64,000 bases of DNA from positions 248,001 through 312,000 of the forward strand of contig NZ_ATKM01000024.1 of the NCBI RefSeq assembly GCF_000418555.1, in the 5' to 3' direction. The notes beneath the pieces are model-generated. The model ran no database searches and was not told the DNA's origin. It saw nothing but the letters and a program-made list of their open reading frames with translations. A program made the translations under genes and the position numbers. Position 1 is the first letter of the stretch, and each line of letters opens with the position of its first letter. Origin of the DNA: Pseudomonas sp. P818 (lineage in GTDB: Bacteria > Pseudomonadota > Gammaproteobacteria > Pseudomonadales > Pseudomonadaceae). Shown one piece after another: positions 7,909 through 16,912 of the stretch.

Positions 7909-9300
7909 ATGACTGCCAGTGGTATCACCCCAATCGCCGTGGAAACCTTCGCTGCCCGTGAGCGCGCGCGCTTTCTCGAGCGCAACCCGAAGTCGGTGGC
8001 CCTGGCCGAACGCGCCCGTCACTCGCTGTACGGCGGCGTGCCGATGCACTGGATGGCCGACTGGTCCACACCGGTGCCGCTGTTCGTCGAACGCGCCAAG
8101 GGCGCGCGCTTCTTCGATGTGGACGGTCATGAGTATGTCGACTTCTGCCTGGGCGACACCGGCACCATGTTCGGCCACTCGCCCGATCCAGTGGCCCGCG
8201 CCCTCGCCGAGCAGGCCAATAACGGCCTGACCACCATGCTCCCCGGCGAGGACGCCGTGGTCTGTGGCGAGCTGCTGGCCCAGCGCTTCGGCCTGCCCTA
8301 CTGGCAGGTGACCGCTACGGCAACAGATTCCAACCGTTACGTGCTGCGCTGGGCGCGCGCGATCACTCAGCGCAAGACACTGCTGGTGTTCGACGGCTGC
8401 TACCACGGCACCGTCGATGACGTGATGGTGCGCGAGCGCGACGGCAAGACCGTGCACCGCTCCGGCCTGGTCGGCCAGGCCTATGACCTGACCGAGCACA
8501 GCCGCGCCATTCCCTTCAATGATGTCGCAGCGCTGGAGGCGGCGCTGGCTAAGGGCGACGTTTGCGCCCTGCTATGCGAGCCGGCGATGACCAATATCGG
8601 CATGGTGCTGCCCGACCCGGGCTTCATGCAGAAATGCCGCGAGCTGACGCGCAAGTACGGCAGCCTGCTGATCATCGACGAAACCCATACCATCTCCACC
8701 GATATCGGCGGCTGCACGCGCCTGTGGGGGTTGGATCCGGACTTCTTCGTGGTCGGCAAGCCCATCGCCGGTGGCGTACCGTGCGGCGTCTTCGGTTGCA
8801 GCGCGGCGATGGCCGAAGCGATGACCAAGGCCCGCCAGCGCGCCAGCGAGGAAAGCCATGGTCACGGCCACAGCGGCATGGGCACCACCCTGTCGGCCAA
8901 CGCCCTGGCCATGCACTGCATGCGCGCCAACCTGGAACAGGTGATGACCCAGTCCGCCTATGACCACATGCTGCCGCTGGCTGCACGTCTGGCCGCAGGC
9001 TTGCGCCAGCTGATCGACAAGCATGGCCTCAAGTGGTCGGTGAACGAGCTGGGCGCGCGTTGCGAGTTCCAGTTCTGCGCCACCCCGCCGCGCACCGGCG
9101 CCGAGGCCGAAGCGGCATTCCATGACGAGCTGCAGATGGCTCTGCACCTGTACCTGATCAACCGCGGCATTCTGATCACGCCATTCCACAACATGACCCT
9201 GTGCTGCCCGAGCACCACGGCCGAGGATGTGGACAAGCTGATCTCCATGCTCGATGCGGCCCTCACCGAGCTGCTGGCCATCCCCGGTGCCCGTGAGTAA
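7909..9300 (+). CDS. Class III aminotransferase (PLP-dependent, glutamate-1-semialdehyde-aminomutase-like)
   Basis: A 463-residue cytosolic PLP enzyme. The PLP lysine is predicted at Lys284 (FFVVGKPIAGG); DETHT in LLIIDETHTI supplies the cofactor Asp; DGCYHG and GHSPDPVARAL match the class III fold. It transfers an amino group from an omega-amine or amino acid to a keto acid; the exact substrate is not visible. Start at 7909 is preferred over ATG 7879 because GAGG precedes it at 9 bases and the earlier ATG sits just after an operator. Next gene is a gamma-glutamyl-ligase-like protein, suggesting a catabolic route for an amine, under GntR control. Confidence 0.88.
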   Translation: MTASGITPIAVETFAARERARFLERNPKSVALAERARHSLYGGVPMHWMADWSTPVPLFVERAKGARFFDVDGHEYVDFCLGDTGTMFGHSPDPVARALAEQANNGLTTMLPGEDAVVCGELLAQRFGLPYWQVTATATDSNRYVLRWARAITQRKTLLVFDGCYHGTVDDVMVRERDGKTVHRSGLVGQAYDLTEHSRAIPFNDVAALEAALAKGDVCALLCEPAMTNIGMVLPDPGFMQKCRELTRKYGSLLIIDETHTISTDIGGCTRLWGLDPDFFVVGKPIAGGVPCGVFGCSAAMAEAMTKARQRASEESHGHGHSGMGTTLSANALAMHCMRANLEQVMTQSAYDHMLPLAARLAAGLRQLIDKHGLKWSVNELGARCEFQFCATPPRTGAEAEAAFHDELQMALHLYLINRGILITPFHNMTLCCPSTTAEDVDKLISMLDAALTELLAIPGARE

Positions 9301-9303
9301 GCC

Positions 9304-9377
9304 GTAGGGTGGATGACGCTTTATTCATCCACCACGCACGGTGAAGCGGTGGATGAAAAGAGCGTCATCCACCCTAC
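9304..9377. repeat. Long inverted repeat (GTAGGGTGGATGACGCT type)
   Basis: 17-bp perfect arms GTAGGGTGGATGACGCT (9304-9320) and its complement (9361-9377), with inner arms TTCATCCACC / GGTGGATGAA. A degraded relative is at 58693-58750. Sits between the aminotransferase and the ligase, where it may form a transcript hairpin. Confidence 0.8.
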
Positions 9378-9427
9378 GCCCATCCCACAGGATGCACTGC
9401 GCCCCACGACCTTTTGCGAGAACCACC

Positions 9428-10795
9428 ATGCAATTCGCCAACCCCCAGGAAGCCCGCGACTTCCTCGAACACCACCCCGAGGTACGCAGCATCGAGCTGA
9501 TGCTGATCGACGCCAACGGCATCCCGCGCGGCAAGCTGCTGCATCGCGACGAACTGCTGGCCATCTACGAGAACGGCCGACCGCTGCCCAGTTCGATCCT
9601 GTCGCTGACCGTTCAGGGCGAGGATGTCGAGGAAAGCGGCCTGGTCTGGGAAGTGGCCGACGCCGACTGCTGGACCTATCCGCTGCCCGGCAGCCTCACC
9701 CTGCAACCCTGGCGCGCGGTGCCAACCGGCCAGGTGCAGGTGAGCATGCACCCGACCCAGGGCCTGCCCGCCACACCGGGCGATCCGCGCCACGTGCTGG
9801 CCCGTACCATCGACGCGCTCAAGGCCGACGGCTATCACCCGGTGATGGCGGTAGAGCTGGAGTTCTACCTGCTGGACAAGCAGCGCGACGCCAATGGCCG
9901 CCCGCAGCCCGCCGTGCAGATGAATGGCGTACGCCCGCAGGCGCCGCAGGTCTACGGCGTGTACGAGCTGGAGCAGGTGCAACCGTTTCTCGACGATCTC
10001 TACGCCGCCTGCGAAGCCCAGGGCCTGCCGGTGCGCACGGCGATCTCCGAATACGCTCCGGGCCAGCTGGAGCTGACTCTGGAGCACCGTTTCGACGCCC
10101 TGCAGGCGGTGGACGAGGGTGTGCGCTACAAGCGCCTGGTCAAGGGTGTGGCCAACAAGCATGGGCTGCAGGCCTGCTTCATGGCCAAGCCGTTCGGTGA
10201 TCTGGCCGGTAGCGGCATGCATATGCACGTGTCGCTGGCCGACGCCGACGGCAACAACCTGATGGCCAGCGAAGACCCACAGGGCACGCCGCTGCTGCGC
10301 CATGCCATTGGCGGCATGATGGCCACGCTCGACGACGCCCTGGCGATCTTCTGCCCCAACGCCAACTCCTACCGCCGCTTCCAGGCCAACAGCTACGCGC
10401 CGCTGGCCAAGAGTTGGGGGGTGAACAACCGCACCGTATCCTTCCGCGTTCCCGGTGGGCCGGCCAAGAGTCGTCACGTCGAGCACCGCATCTGCGGCGC
10501 CGACGCCAACCCCTACCTGGCTGCGGCGGCGATCCTCGCCGGCATCCACAAGGGCATTCGCGAGCAGATCGATCCGGGTCAGGCCATCGTCGGCAACGGC
10601 TACGAGCAGGCCCGCGAAACCCTGCCAACCGACTGGCTGACCGCCCTGCGCAATCTGGAGAATTCGCACTGGGCGCGCGAAGCGCTGGGCGAGGACTTCC
10701 TCAAGGTGTTCCTGGCGATCAAGTGGGCCGAGTTCCGCCAGTTCATGGGCGAAGTCGGCGAGCAGGACTGGCGCTGGTACCTGACTCACGCCTGA
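9428..10795 (+). CDS. Glutamine synthetase family ligase (gamma-glutamyl-amine synthetase type)
   Basis: A 455-residue type-I-like glutamine synthetase homologue. Beta-grasp N-terminal domain (IELMLIDANGIPRGKLLHRDEL), catalytic domain with VMAVELEFYL, GSGMHMHVSLADADG and the NSYRRFQANSYAPLAKSWG loop, then RVEHRICGADANPYLAAAAILAG. It is closer to PuuA/PauA gamma-glutamylpolyamine ligases than to housekeeping GlnA (no adenylylation-loop tyrosine motif seen). Together with the aminotransferase it suggests ATP-dependent gamma-glutamylation of an amine before oxidation. From memory, the corresponding P. aeruginosa gene is PA5522. The true amine is unknown. Confidence 0.85.
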   Translation: MQFANPQEARDFLEHHPEVRSIELMLIDANGIPRGKLLHRDELLAIYENGRPLPSSILSLTVQGEDVEESGLVWEVADADCWTYPLPGSLTLQPWRAVPTGQVQVSMHPTQGLPATPGDPRHVLARTIDALKADGYHPVMAVELEFYLLDKQRDANGRPQPAVQMNGVRPQAPQVYGVYELEQVQPFLDDLYAACEAQGLPVRTAISEYAPGQLELTLEHRFDALQAVDEGVRYKRLVKGVANKHGLQACFMAKPFGDLAGSGMHMHVSLADADGNNLMASEDPQGTPLLRHAIGGMMATLDDALAIFCPNANSYRRFQANSYAPLAKSWGVNNRTVSFRVPGGPAKSRHVEHRICGADANPYLAAAAILAGIHKGIREQIDPGQAIVGNGYEQARETLPTDWLTALRNLENSHWAREALGEDFLKVFLAIKWAEFRQFMGEVGEQDWRWYLTHA

Positions 10796-10855
10796 TCGTC
10801 ACGGGCGTTGAGTTGTGGCAGGTTCTCGTACCGAAGCCCTGCCGCACCTTCTCAT

Positions 10856-12118
10856 CTACAACGGCATGCAACGCCCATTGAATCCCGCCTCGTGCGGGCC
10901 GTCGAAGCACAGCTGGCCGCGTCCATCGGGCTCGGCCAGCTGTGTCGGATGGTAGGGATTGCGGGCTTCCGGCATGTCGGCCAGCCGTTCGGCAGCGAAA
11001 GGCCCGGCGGGCAGGCTCACCACCACGGCAAGCAAGCGGCGTTTGGCCTCCAGATCCTGCAAGCGCCCGGCATACAGGCGCATGTCCGGGCCGGCGATAG
11101 CCAGCAGAATGTTGCCGGCCCGGTTACGTATGCCGCCAACCGAGGCCGGTCCGGGAGCCGGCTCTTGCAGCGCGGCGGCAAACGCCTCCGGCTCCAGCTG
11201 CGACAATTCCACCGCTCGCGCATAAGGCGCCAGGCTGGCATTGATGGTCATCTGCGGTCGGAAAAACAGCTGCAGGCCAAGGTATTCCCGGCCAGAGACG
11301 CTGTCCGGCAGTTGCGCATACATCTGCGCGATACCGTAGAACTCGCGCTGCATGGGCCTCAGCAGCGAACGCTCGTCCATGCTGAAGGGCTGCGGAACCG
11401 ACGGGCGCGGGATCAGCCCCTGGCGATACAGGCGGGCCTGCCACTCCAGGTTATCGCTGATCAGCCGGCCCAACAGCATCTTCAGCACTAGGTTGTCCGC
11501 GCGCACCAGCTGCTGGCGCAATAGCCTGAGCTCCTCGCGCAACCCTCGTTGCGCCGCGTCGCCCTGGCCATCGCGGGCCATTTGCAGCATGAGCAGATCG
11601 AATACCCGCTGGCCCGCGTACACATAAGTCAGGCGCGGTACCGGCTCGACAAGGCTCACCGAGGTCAGCGTGCGGTAGTCACCCATATTGAGAAAATCCC
11701 AATAACGCCGCTGCAGAACGAACCAATCCGAGGCGATGTGGCTGCCCAGATCGGCCTGCGCCAGCAGGCCCTCGAAGCAGTCGGGCGCCTCGATCCGGCA
11801 GAACAGTCGCCCCTCGGGAAACGGCAGGCTGGCAACGGCCGGCGCCGAATAATCGCCATCGGTCACGCCGCGCCCGGCATGCCAGCGCTCGTAGTGCTGC
11901 AGACGGGCCTCCCCCAATACCTCGGGCTGCTCATCAGAAGGCGCATCGATCCCGCTGAGGTATAAGTACGCGCGGCTTTCGCCGGTCGCCGCCTGCACCT
12001 GCTGCTGCCAGTTGAGAACCTGGGCGCCGAGCGGCTCGTCACGCAGCCAGGCACTGCCGGCAACCAGCAGCGCCAGCACCAGGATCACACCACCAAGCAG
12101 ACCGGTACGGCGGTTCAC
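10856..12118 (-). CDS. Conserved hypothetical membrane-anchored protein
   Basis: 420 residues. One N-terminal transmembrane anchor (TGLLGGVILVLALLVAGSAWL) then a large periplasmic-type domain. Motifs: SRAYLYLSGIDAPSDEQP, GRLFCRIEAPDCFEGLLAQADLGSHIASDWFVLQRRYWDFLNMGDYRTL, and a Cys-bearing C terminus (GQLCFDGPHEAGFNGRCMPL). I do not recognise a named family. It starts at a GTG whose bases overlap the TGA of the upstream gene (GTGA), so it is coupled to the TPR-like lipoprotein or periplasmic protein. Only 60 bases separate its end from the convergent ligase gene. Confidence 0.7.
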   Translation of the reverse strand: MNRRTGLLGGVILVLALLVAGSAWLRDEPLGAQVLNWQQQVQAATGESRAYLYLSGIDAPSDEQPEVLGEARLQHYERWHAGRGVTDGDYSAPAVASLPFPEGRLFCRIEAPDCFEGLLAQADLGSHIASDWFVLQRRYWDFLNMGDYRTLTSVSLVEPVPRLTYVYAGQRVFDLLMLQMARDGQGDAAQRGLREELRLLRQQLVRADNLVLKMLLGRLISDNLEWQARLYRQGLIPRPSVPQPFSMDERSLLRPMQREFYGIAQMYAQLPDSVSGREYLGLQLFFRPQMTINASLAPYARAVELSQLEPEAFAAALQEPAPGPASVGGIRNRAGNILLAIAGPDMRLYAGRLQDLEAKRRLLAVVVSLPAGPFAAERLADMPEARNPYHPTQLAEPDGRGQLCFDGPHEAGFNGRCMPL

Positions 12119-12834
12119 GGCCGCACCTTCACATCGACCTTGATGTAATCGCCCGCCACGCTGATGCCCATGCCGCCGTAGTCCTGACAGCCATCGACGA
12201 ACACTTCCATGACCTGCACGGCGATGCCTTCGCGCAGCAGCTGCACCGCACAATCGGCGCCCAGGCCGGCATCCTCCAGGCGCATCTGCACTGCGTCTCC
12301 GACCAGCTTGCCCTCCAGCTCGCCGATGGCGGCCGGACCGTACTCCTCGACACGCGCGCCCGCACGCAAGGGCGAGAAGCTGGCTCGATAACCGCCGCCA
12401 GGAATCTCGCTGATCTGCAGTTCGCTCCACACCGCCTGGCCGCTGTAGCGCAGGTAACGGCCCACCGGGCTGGCGCTCAGTGCCGGGTAATCCAGCGCCT
12501 GGGTGACCTTGGCCAGATTGTGACGCGTCGCCGAACCGGACAGGTTGCTGTCCAGCGCCAGCTGCAGCCAGGCGCGGGCCATGCCGGTGTCGCCAGCACG
12601 CAGGTTGGCCAGCATCAGGTTGTTCAGGGCCAGCTCGAGCCCGACTTCATCGTCACGCTCGACGCGGCGCAACTGGCGCTCGAAGGACTCGATGGCCGCC
12701 TCGAACTGCCCGGCCTGATAGGCGGCCGTACCCTCCTGGTTGCACTGCGCCGGCGTATCGCACGATTGTTCGGCCAGTACCGGCAGGGCGAGCAGGCCAA
12801 GCAACATGAGGGGAATGTGGCGTATGGGCATCAT
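12115..12834 (-). CDS. Periplasmic TPR/Sel1-like hypothetical protein
   Basis: 239 residues. Signal peptide (MPIRHIPLMLLGLLALPVLAEQ), then a TPR-like pair (CNQEGTAAYQAGQFEAAIESFERQLRRVERDDEVGLELALNNLMLANLRAGDTGMARAWLQLALD), then a beta-rich C-terminal domain ending GGMGISVAGDYIKVDVKVRP. Cysteines CDTPAQC near the mature N terminus could form a disulfide. ATG at 12834 has AGGA 6 bases upstream; a second ATG follows directly. It heads a two-gene operon with the membrane-anchored protein through a GTGA overlap. Probably envelope-located; function unknown. Confidence 0.75.
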   Translation of the reverse strand: MMPIRHIPLMLLGLLALPVLAEQSCDTPAQCNQEGTAAYQAGQFEAAIESFERQLRRVERDDEVGLELALNNLMLANLRAGDTGMARAWLQLALDSNLSGSATRHNLAKVTQALDYPALSASPVGRYLRYSGQAVWSELQISEIPGGGYRASFSPLRAGARVEEYGPAAIGELEGKLVGDAVQMRLEDAGLGADCAVQLLREGIAVQVMEVFVDGCQDYGGMGISVAGDYIKVDVKVRP

Positions 12835-12918
12835 CTGGCATCCTAACCAAGCAAAACCCCATCTTAGCCGGGCCACCCACAGCACGGCAGCGCACAAGCC
12901 CCCAAAATCGGAGCAACG

Positions 12919-13416
12919 ATGGAAGCCGGAACCGCACAACTGACGATGACAGTACTGATGACGCCGGACATGGCCAACTTCTCCGGCAATGTCCACGGCG
13001 GCACGCTGCTCAAGTATCTCGACGAAGTGGCCTATGCCTGCGCCAGCCGCTACGCCGGCTGCTACGTGGTGACCCTGTCGGTGGACCAGGTAATGTTCCG
13101 CGAGCCTGTGCATGTCGGCGAGCTGGTCACCTTTCTCGCCTCGGTGAACCACACCGGCCGTACCTCGATGGAGATCGGCATCAAGGTGATCACCGAGAAC
13201 ATTCGCGAGCGCTCGGTGCGCCACACCAACAGCTGCTTCTTCACCATGGTCGCGGTCGATGGCCAGGGCCGCCCGGTGGCGGTGCCGGAACTGCAGCCCA
13301 GTACCCCCGACGGCCTGCGCCGCCAGCGCCAGGCCAAGCAGCGCCGGCAGATTCGCGAAGAGCTGCAGCAGCGTTACCAGGCCTTGAGCGAGGAGAAGAA
13401 CGCCCCTCAGTCGTGA
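12919..13416 (+). CDS. Acyl-CoA thioesterase, hotdog fold (YciA-like)
   Basis: A 165-residue cytosolic thioesterase. Hallmarks: TPDMANFSGNVHGGTLLKYLDEVAYACASRYAG (catalytic-helix Asp in the HGG...LDE motif), VTLSVDQVMFREPVHVGELVTFLASVNHTGRTSMEIGIKV, and a basic C-terminal helix rich in R/Q. It hydrolyses acyl-CoA to free acid and CoA; chain-length preference is not readable. GGAG precedes the ATG by 7 bases. The last 10 bases overlap the convergent zinc-ribbon gene. Confidence 0.9.
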   Translation: MEAGTAQLTMTVLMTPDMANFSGNVHGGTLLKYLDEVAYACASRYAGCYVVTLSVDQVMFREPVHVGELVTFLASVNHTGRTSMEIGIKVITENIRERSVRHTNSCFFTMVAVDGQGRPVAVPELQPSTPDGLRRQRQAKQRRQIREELQQRYQALSEEKNAPQS

Positions 13417-13940
13417 CCGATGTAGAACAACAGTTCGCGCCGCTGCGGATGGTCCTTGAGCCAGGCGCGAATTTCGTCGGCGCGGGCGATGGCGTCCTCG
13501 CCAGCGATACGGCTGAAACGCTCGCGCCGAGCCTGCTCGCTGGCCTCCTGCCGCACCTGGCGCTGCCAGACGTCGGTGAAGATCGCCGGCATGCGCTGGC
13601 TCAGCTCCAGGGCCTTGAGCAGTTGCCATTCGCCGCTGTCCAGCCAGGCTTCGTCGCAGGTGCCGCAAAGGTCCAGGCGATTGGCGCGGGTGCCGCTGAT
13701 CTGGTACTTGCTCATTAGCTTGGCGCACTTGGGGCAGCTCAGCGCATGGCTGGTTTCGCCCACTTCGGCTTCGGCGGCCAGGGCTGCTGGCGTCTCCTGC
13801 GCCGGCTGGCGCTCGGCCCAGTCGCGGTAATGCAGCAGGCTGACCAGCGTGCCAGCGCATTGCGGGCAGCCATGGCCGAGCAGGCCATCTTCGAGTTTCG
13901 CCGGTTGCAGGCGGCTGGTACGGCAGGCAGGGCAATGCAT
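13407..13940 (-). CDS. Zinc-ribbon (zf-TFIIB) protein
   Basis: 177 residues with four CxxC knuckles: CPAC (3-6) and CPQC near residue 25, then CPKC and CGTC around residues 70-92, the second pair within the TFIIB-type zinc finger pattern (LSCPKCAKLMSKYQISGTRANRLDLCGTCDEAWLDSGEW). The C-terminal half is charged and helical. No catalytic function can be assigned; small zinc-ribbon proteins of this kind may bind nucleic acid or protein. AAGGA ribosome site. Ends overlap with the thioesterase on the opposite strand. Confidence 0.8.
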   Translation of the reverse strand: MHCPACRTSRLQPAKLEDGLLGHGCPQCAGTLVSLLHYRDWAERQPAQETPAALAAEAEVGETSHALSCPKCAKLMSKYQISGTRANRLDLCGTCDEAWLDSGEWQLLKALELSQRMPAIFTDVWQRQVRQEASEQARRERFSRIAGEDAIARADEIRAWLKDHPQRRELLFYIGHD

Positions 13941-14064
13941 GATGACGTCCTTTTCACAAATGAAGTGCGCACACGCTAGTGCACAGCCGACACACGGACA
14001 AGCTCATGTGCTGAGAACTGCGTGGCAGATAGGCTAAGCTCTGTCTCCCAGAGCCGGAGTCGCC

Positions 14065-14466
14065 ATGATCAACCTGTTCGATGTCTTTTTGCTGATGCTG
14101 TTCGCTGCCGTCTGCGCCTGGCTGTGGCGCGGCCATGGCATTCGTGAGCGGGCACTGGCGTACGCCAAGCAGCACTGCGCCAAACTCGACGTGGAACTGC
14201 TCGACGGCGCCGTGGCGCTGCGCCGCCTGGCCATCGAGCGCGATGGCAGGGGCCATCGGCGCCTGGCGCGGCTGTATGACTTCGAATTCACCGTGACCGG
14301 TGAGCAGCGCCTGCGCGGGCATATCAGCATGTTCGGCCCGCACCTCGGGCGCATCGAACTGGAGCCCCATCCGATACTGGAGCCGCAACCCGAGCCGGTT
14401 GCGGTGCAGCATGCCCATCCGGGTAACGTCATCCGCCTCGACGACTGGCGGCGCAAGGCGCAATAG
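14065..14466 (+). CDS. DUF3301 domain protein
   Basis: 133 residues: one N-terminal transmembrane helix (INLFDVFLLMLFAAVCAWLWRGHGIRERAL), then a domain with CAKLDVELLDGAVALRRLAIERDGRGHRRLARLYDFEFTVTGEQRLRGHISMFGPHLGRIELEPHPI, which fits DUF3301. A conserved RLDDWRR tail closes it. Role unknown; membrane-attached with a cytoplasmic domain expected. GGAG site 7 bases before ATG. Confidence 0.85.
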   Translation: MINLFDVFLLMLFAAVCAWLWRGHGIRERALAYAKQHCAKLDVELLDGAVALRRLAIERDGRGHRRLARLYDFEFTVTGEQRLRGHISMFGPHLGRIELEPHPILEPQPEPVAVQHAHPGNVIRLDDWRRKAQ

Positions 14467-14478
14467 CGCCGGCCTGAT

Positions 14479-15357
14479 TCAGCCGCGCTGCAACAGGAAA
14501 TCGCTCACGCGTTCGGCGCTGTCGGCCGGCTGCTCCTGCATGAAGCAGTGCCCGCCCGGCACCACCTGACTGCGCACATGGGCGTTGCTCGCGCACCAGC
14601 GCGCCACGGAGCGGGCCACGAACGGGTAGGTGCTGGCGCCGTGGATCACTTCTGTCGGCGTCTTCACCCTGGCCAGCGATGGCCACAGGCGCCGTGGGAA
14701 GGAACCGAAGATATCGGCCTCGCGGCTGGGCCGACACTTGAGCTCGACGCCGCCTTCGACGTCCTTCAGGGCATGCTCGATATAGGCGTCGAATGCCGCT
14801 TCGTCCCAGCCGCGGAACATGCCGCGGCCATGCAGAGCGGCATGTGCACTGGCGCGATCCGGCCATTGCCGGCGACGCTTCTGCGCCTTCTTCGCCAGAC
14901 CGGTGCGCTGCGCCAGGCCGACCACGTCTGACAGCGCCATCACGCCGATCATCGCCGGGCTGAACAGCACCGGATCGAGCAGTACCGCGCGCTGGAACAA
15001 TTCGGGATGGCGCGCCAGGATGAGGCTGGTGAGCACACCGCCAAAGCTGTGACCAAGAGCGAAGCGCGGCACCTCGCCAAAAGGGCTGCGCAATGCCTCG
15101 AAGGCCTCTACCGCGAGCTCGGCGCTGCGGTTCCAGCCGTGGAAACGACCGCCGTGATCGCTGTCGCCATGGCCCTGCACGTCACACAGCCAGAGGTCGA
15201 AATCTTCGGCCAGCAGCGCCAGCATCGGCGTGTAGACCCGCCCGCAATAACCGTTGCCGTGCAGGAAATGCAGCAGCGGTTTGCCCGATGGCGGCGTATG
15301 CCAGCCGCGCAGGGTGAAACCGGCAGAGGTGTCATGAGACCAGGGCAGCAGGTGCAT
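14479..15357 (-). CDS. Alpha/beta hydrolase
   Basis: A 292-residue soluble hydrolase. HGNGYCGRVYTPM is the oxyanion-hole region, GHSFGG carries the nucleophile Ser, DPVLFSP follows, and the C-terminal PGGHCFMQEQP carries the catalytic His. No signal peptide. ATG at 15357 is used; an upstream in-frame TTG would add 18 residues but runs over a stretch with no ribosome site. Substrate unknown. Located between DUF3301 (convergent) and the first CobW-like GTPase (same strand, 37 bases upstream). Confidence 0.85.
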   Translation of the reverse strand: MHLLPWSHDTSAGFTLRGWHTPPSGKPLLHFLHGNGYCGRVYTPMLALLAEDFDLWLCDVQGHGDSDHGGRFHGWNRSAELAVEAFEALRSPFGEVPRFALGHSFGGVLTSLILARHPELFQRAVLLDPVLFSPAMIGVMALSDVVGLAQRTGLAKKAQKRRRQWPDRASAHAALHGRGMFRGWDEAAFDAYIEHALKDVEGGVELKCRPSREADIFGSFPRRLWPSLARVKTPTEVIHGASTYPFVARSVARWCASNAHVRSQVVPGGHCFMQEQPADSAERVSDFLLQRG

Positions 15358-15394
15358 GAAAGTTATCCACAACGACGAACGCGCGGCGAGTGTA

Positions 15395-16372
15395 TCAGCC
15401 AGTCGCGGCAATTCGGCAGGCGGCGAACGAGGCGCTGAGCGCTTCGACGTCCTGCGCCCGATCGAAGATCAGTTCCAGCCGCGAGTCCTTGCGCCACTCG
15501 CTCCGGCCCCAATCCTGTAGCACTTGCCCTTGCACGGCATTGAGCGAACGCCAGCCCTCGGCACCATGCAGCACGGCCTTGGCTCGGCGCCAGCCGAGGT
15601 TGCGTAACCAATCCGAGACCTGCATGAGGTCGAACATTTGCTGAGGATGCCAGCGCCAGCCGATGCTCCAGCCCTCGACCTGAGCCTGCACCTGGCAGAT
15701 CGGCTCGGCGGTGTCGCGCCAGATCTGCGCCAACCCCGGCGCGGCAGCAGGGAACTCGCCATCCATCTGCATGGGCAACGCCGGTGCTGCCAGGCCGGGC
15801 AACAAGGCCAGGTCGAGCCGCCCCCGTTCGGTCCAGAGCAGCGGCACGGCTGGCAGACCGGCAGCCACCCGCGCTCGCGCCTGGGCATCCAGGCCTTCGC
15901 TCTTGTTCAACAGCAGCAGGCCAGCCTCATTCAGCGCCTGACGCTGCACGTCCGGCAGCGGCTGACCGCTGGCCAGCGCGGCGGCGTCCAGCACCAGCAG
16001 CGCCGGCTGCACGGCCAGTACGCCGCGCCAGGGTGGCTGGCGCAGTTGCTCGAGCAGTTGCGCCGGATGGCCCAGGCCGGACGGTTCGATCAACAGGCGA
16101 TCAGGCCTGGCCTTGCGCAGCAGACGGCCGAGGCCGACCTGAAAGGGCGCACCGTTGACGCAGCACAGGCATCCACCGGCCACCTCGGCCAGGGCGATGC
16201 CATCGTCACCTTGCTCCAGCAAGGCCGCATCGAGACCGATCTGGCCGAATTCGTTGATCAGCACCGCCCAGCGCTCACCTGCAGGTTTCTGCGCCAGCAG
16301 GTGACGGATCAGGCTGGTCTTGCCGGCACCCAGCGGTCCGGCGATGAGATGGGTAGGAATTTGACTGAGCAT
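15395..16372 (-). CDS. COG0523 (CobW-like) GTP-binding protein, first copy
   Basis: A 325-residue G3E GTPase. Walker A GPLGAGKTS at residues 12-20, metal motif GGCLCC with Cys68, Cys70, Cys71, Walker B-like LLIEPSGLGHP, and NKSE guanine-specificity motif (LLLLNKSEGL). The C-terminal CobW_C domain is present. Such proteins deliver or insert metal ions, often zinc. No Zur-type box was seen upstream, so it may not share regulation with the zinc locus 1 kb away. Divergent from the small secreted protein at 16468. Confidence 0.88.
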   Translation of the reverse strand: MLSQIPTHLIAGPLGAGKTSLIRHLLAQKPAGERWAVLINEFGQIGLDAALLEQGDDGIALAEVAGGCLCCVNGAPFQVGLGRLLRKARPDRLLIEPSGLGHPAQLLEQLRQPPWRGVLAVQPALLVLDAAALASGQPLPDVQRQALNEAGLLLLNKSEGLDAQARARVAAGLPAVPLLWTERGRLDLALLPGLAAPALPMQMDGEFPAAAPGLAQIWRDTAEPICQVQAQVEGWSIGWRWHPQQMFDLMQVSDWLRNLGWRRAKAVLHGAEGWRSLNAVQGQVLQDWGRSEWRKDSRLELIFDRAQDVEALSASFAACRIAATG

Positions 16373-16467
16373 GAATCTATCGTCGGTGGTTCGCCAGGCA
16401 AGTGCCAGCACAGACTGCAAGGAAGCAGCATGTTAGATTCGCTGGCAGTTTTTCGGGAGTCGAAACG

Positions 16468-16818
16468 ATGCGTGCATGGCTGTTGCTGTTTTCCCTGTTA
16501 CCGGGCCTGGCCCTGGCCGAAGCCTGCGTGGTGCATAGCCAGGCCGAGCGTCTGGATGTGAAGGTCTGCCAGGAAAATCGCAACATTCCCGCCACGCTGT
16601 TTCGCGATGGCTTCTGCCAGCCGCAACTGCAGGGGCAGACGGTCGAGGTGGAATTCGTCGAGCAATGTCCGCAGGGCGCCTATGGCATTTGCCAGAATGC
16701 GCGCGCCGGCAGCGACCTGTACCAGCAGGACATCCACTACTATGGCGTGGCCAGCGACGCGCTGTATCTGGAACCAGCCTGCAAGACTCAGTATCAGGGC
16801 AAGTGGATCAAGCCCTGA
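16468..16818 (+). CDS. Small secreted hypothetical protein
   Basis: 116 residues with a clear signal peptide (MRAWLLLFSLLPGLALAEA) and six cysteines in the mature part (ACVVHSQ, KVCQENRN, GFCQPQ, EQCPQGAYGICQNAR, PACKTQYQ), suggesting disulfides. GGGAG ribosome site before ATG 16468. Similar small proteins occur beside the CobW gene at the P. aeruginosa zinc-starvation cluster (from memory, PA5532-PA5534 neighbourhood). Function unknown. Confidence 0.75.
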   Translation: MRAWLLLFSLLPGLALAEACVVHSQAERLDVKVCQENRNIPATLFRDGFCQPQLQGQTVEVEFVEQCPQGAYGICQNARAGSDLYQQDIHYYGVASDALYLEPACKTQYQGKWIKP

Positions 16819-16912
16819 CATCAAAGCGTCATCCAACAAGCGCCTAATGACTGCGGGTACCTCACATGGCCCTCATGTCGAGTCACGCGTCGACATGATC
16901 TCTTGGTGCTTG

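Noticed and set aside
12115..13935. Long minus-strand open frame of about 600 codons covering the zinc-ribbon, thioesterase and TPR genes
   Set aside because: Only its last part (from 12834) has a signal peptide and ribosome site. The rest is antisense to the hotdog thioesterase and is a GC-rich shadow.
16874..16897. CATGTCGA ... TCGACATG inverted repeat before the terminator
   Set aside because: 8-bp arms with no conserved context; not like Zur or Fur boxes, so not listed as an operator.
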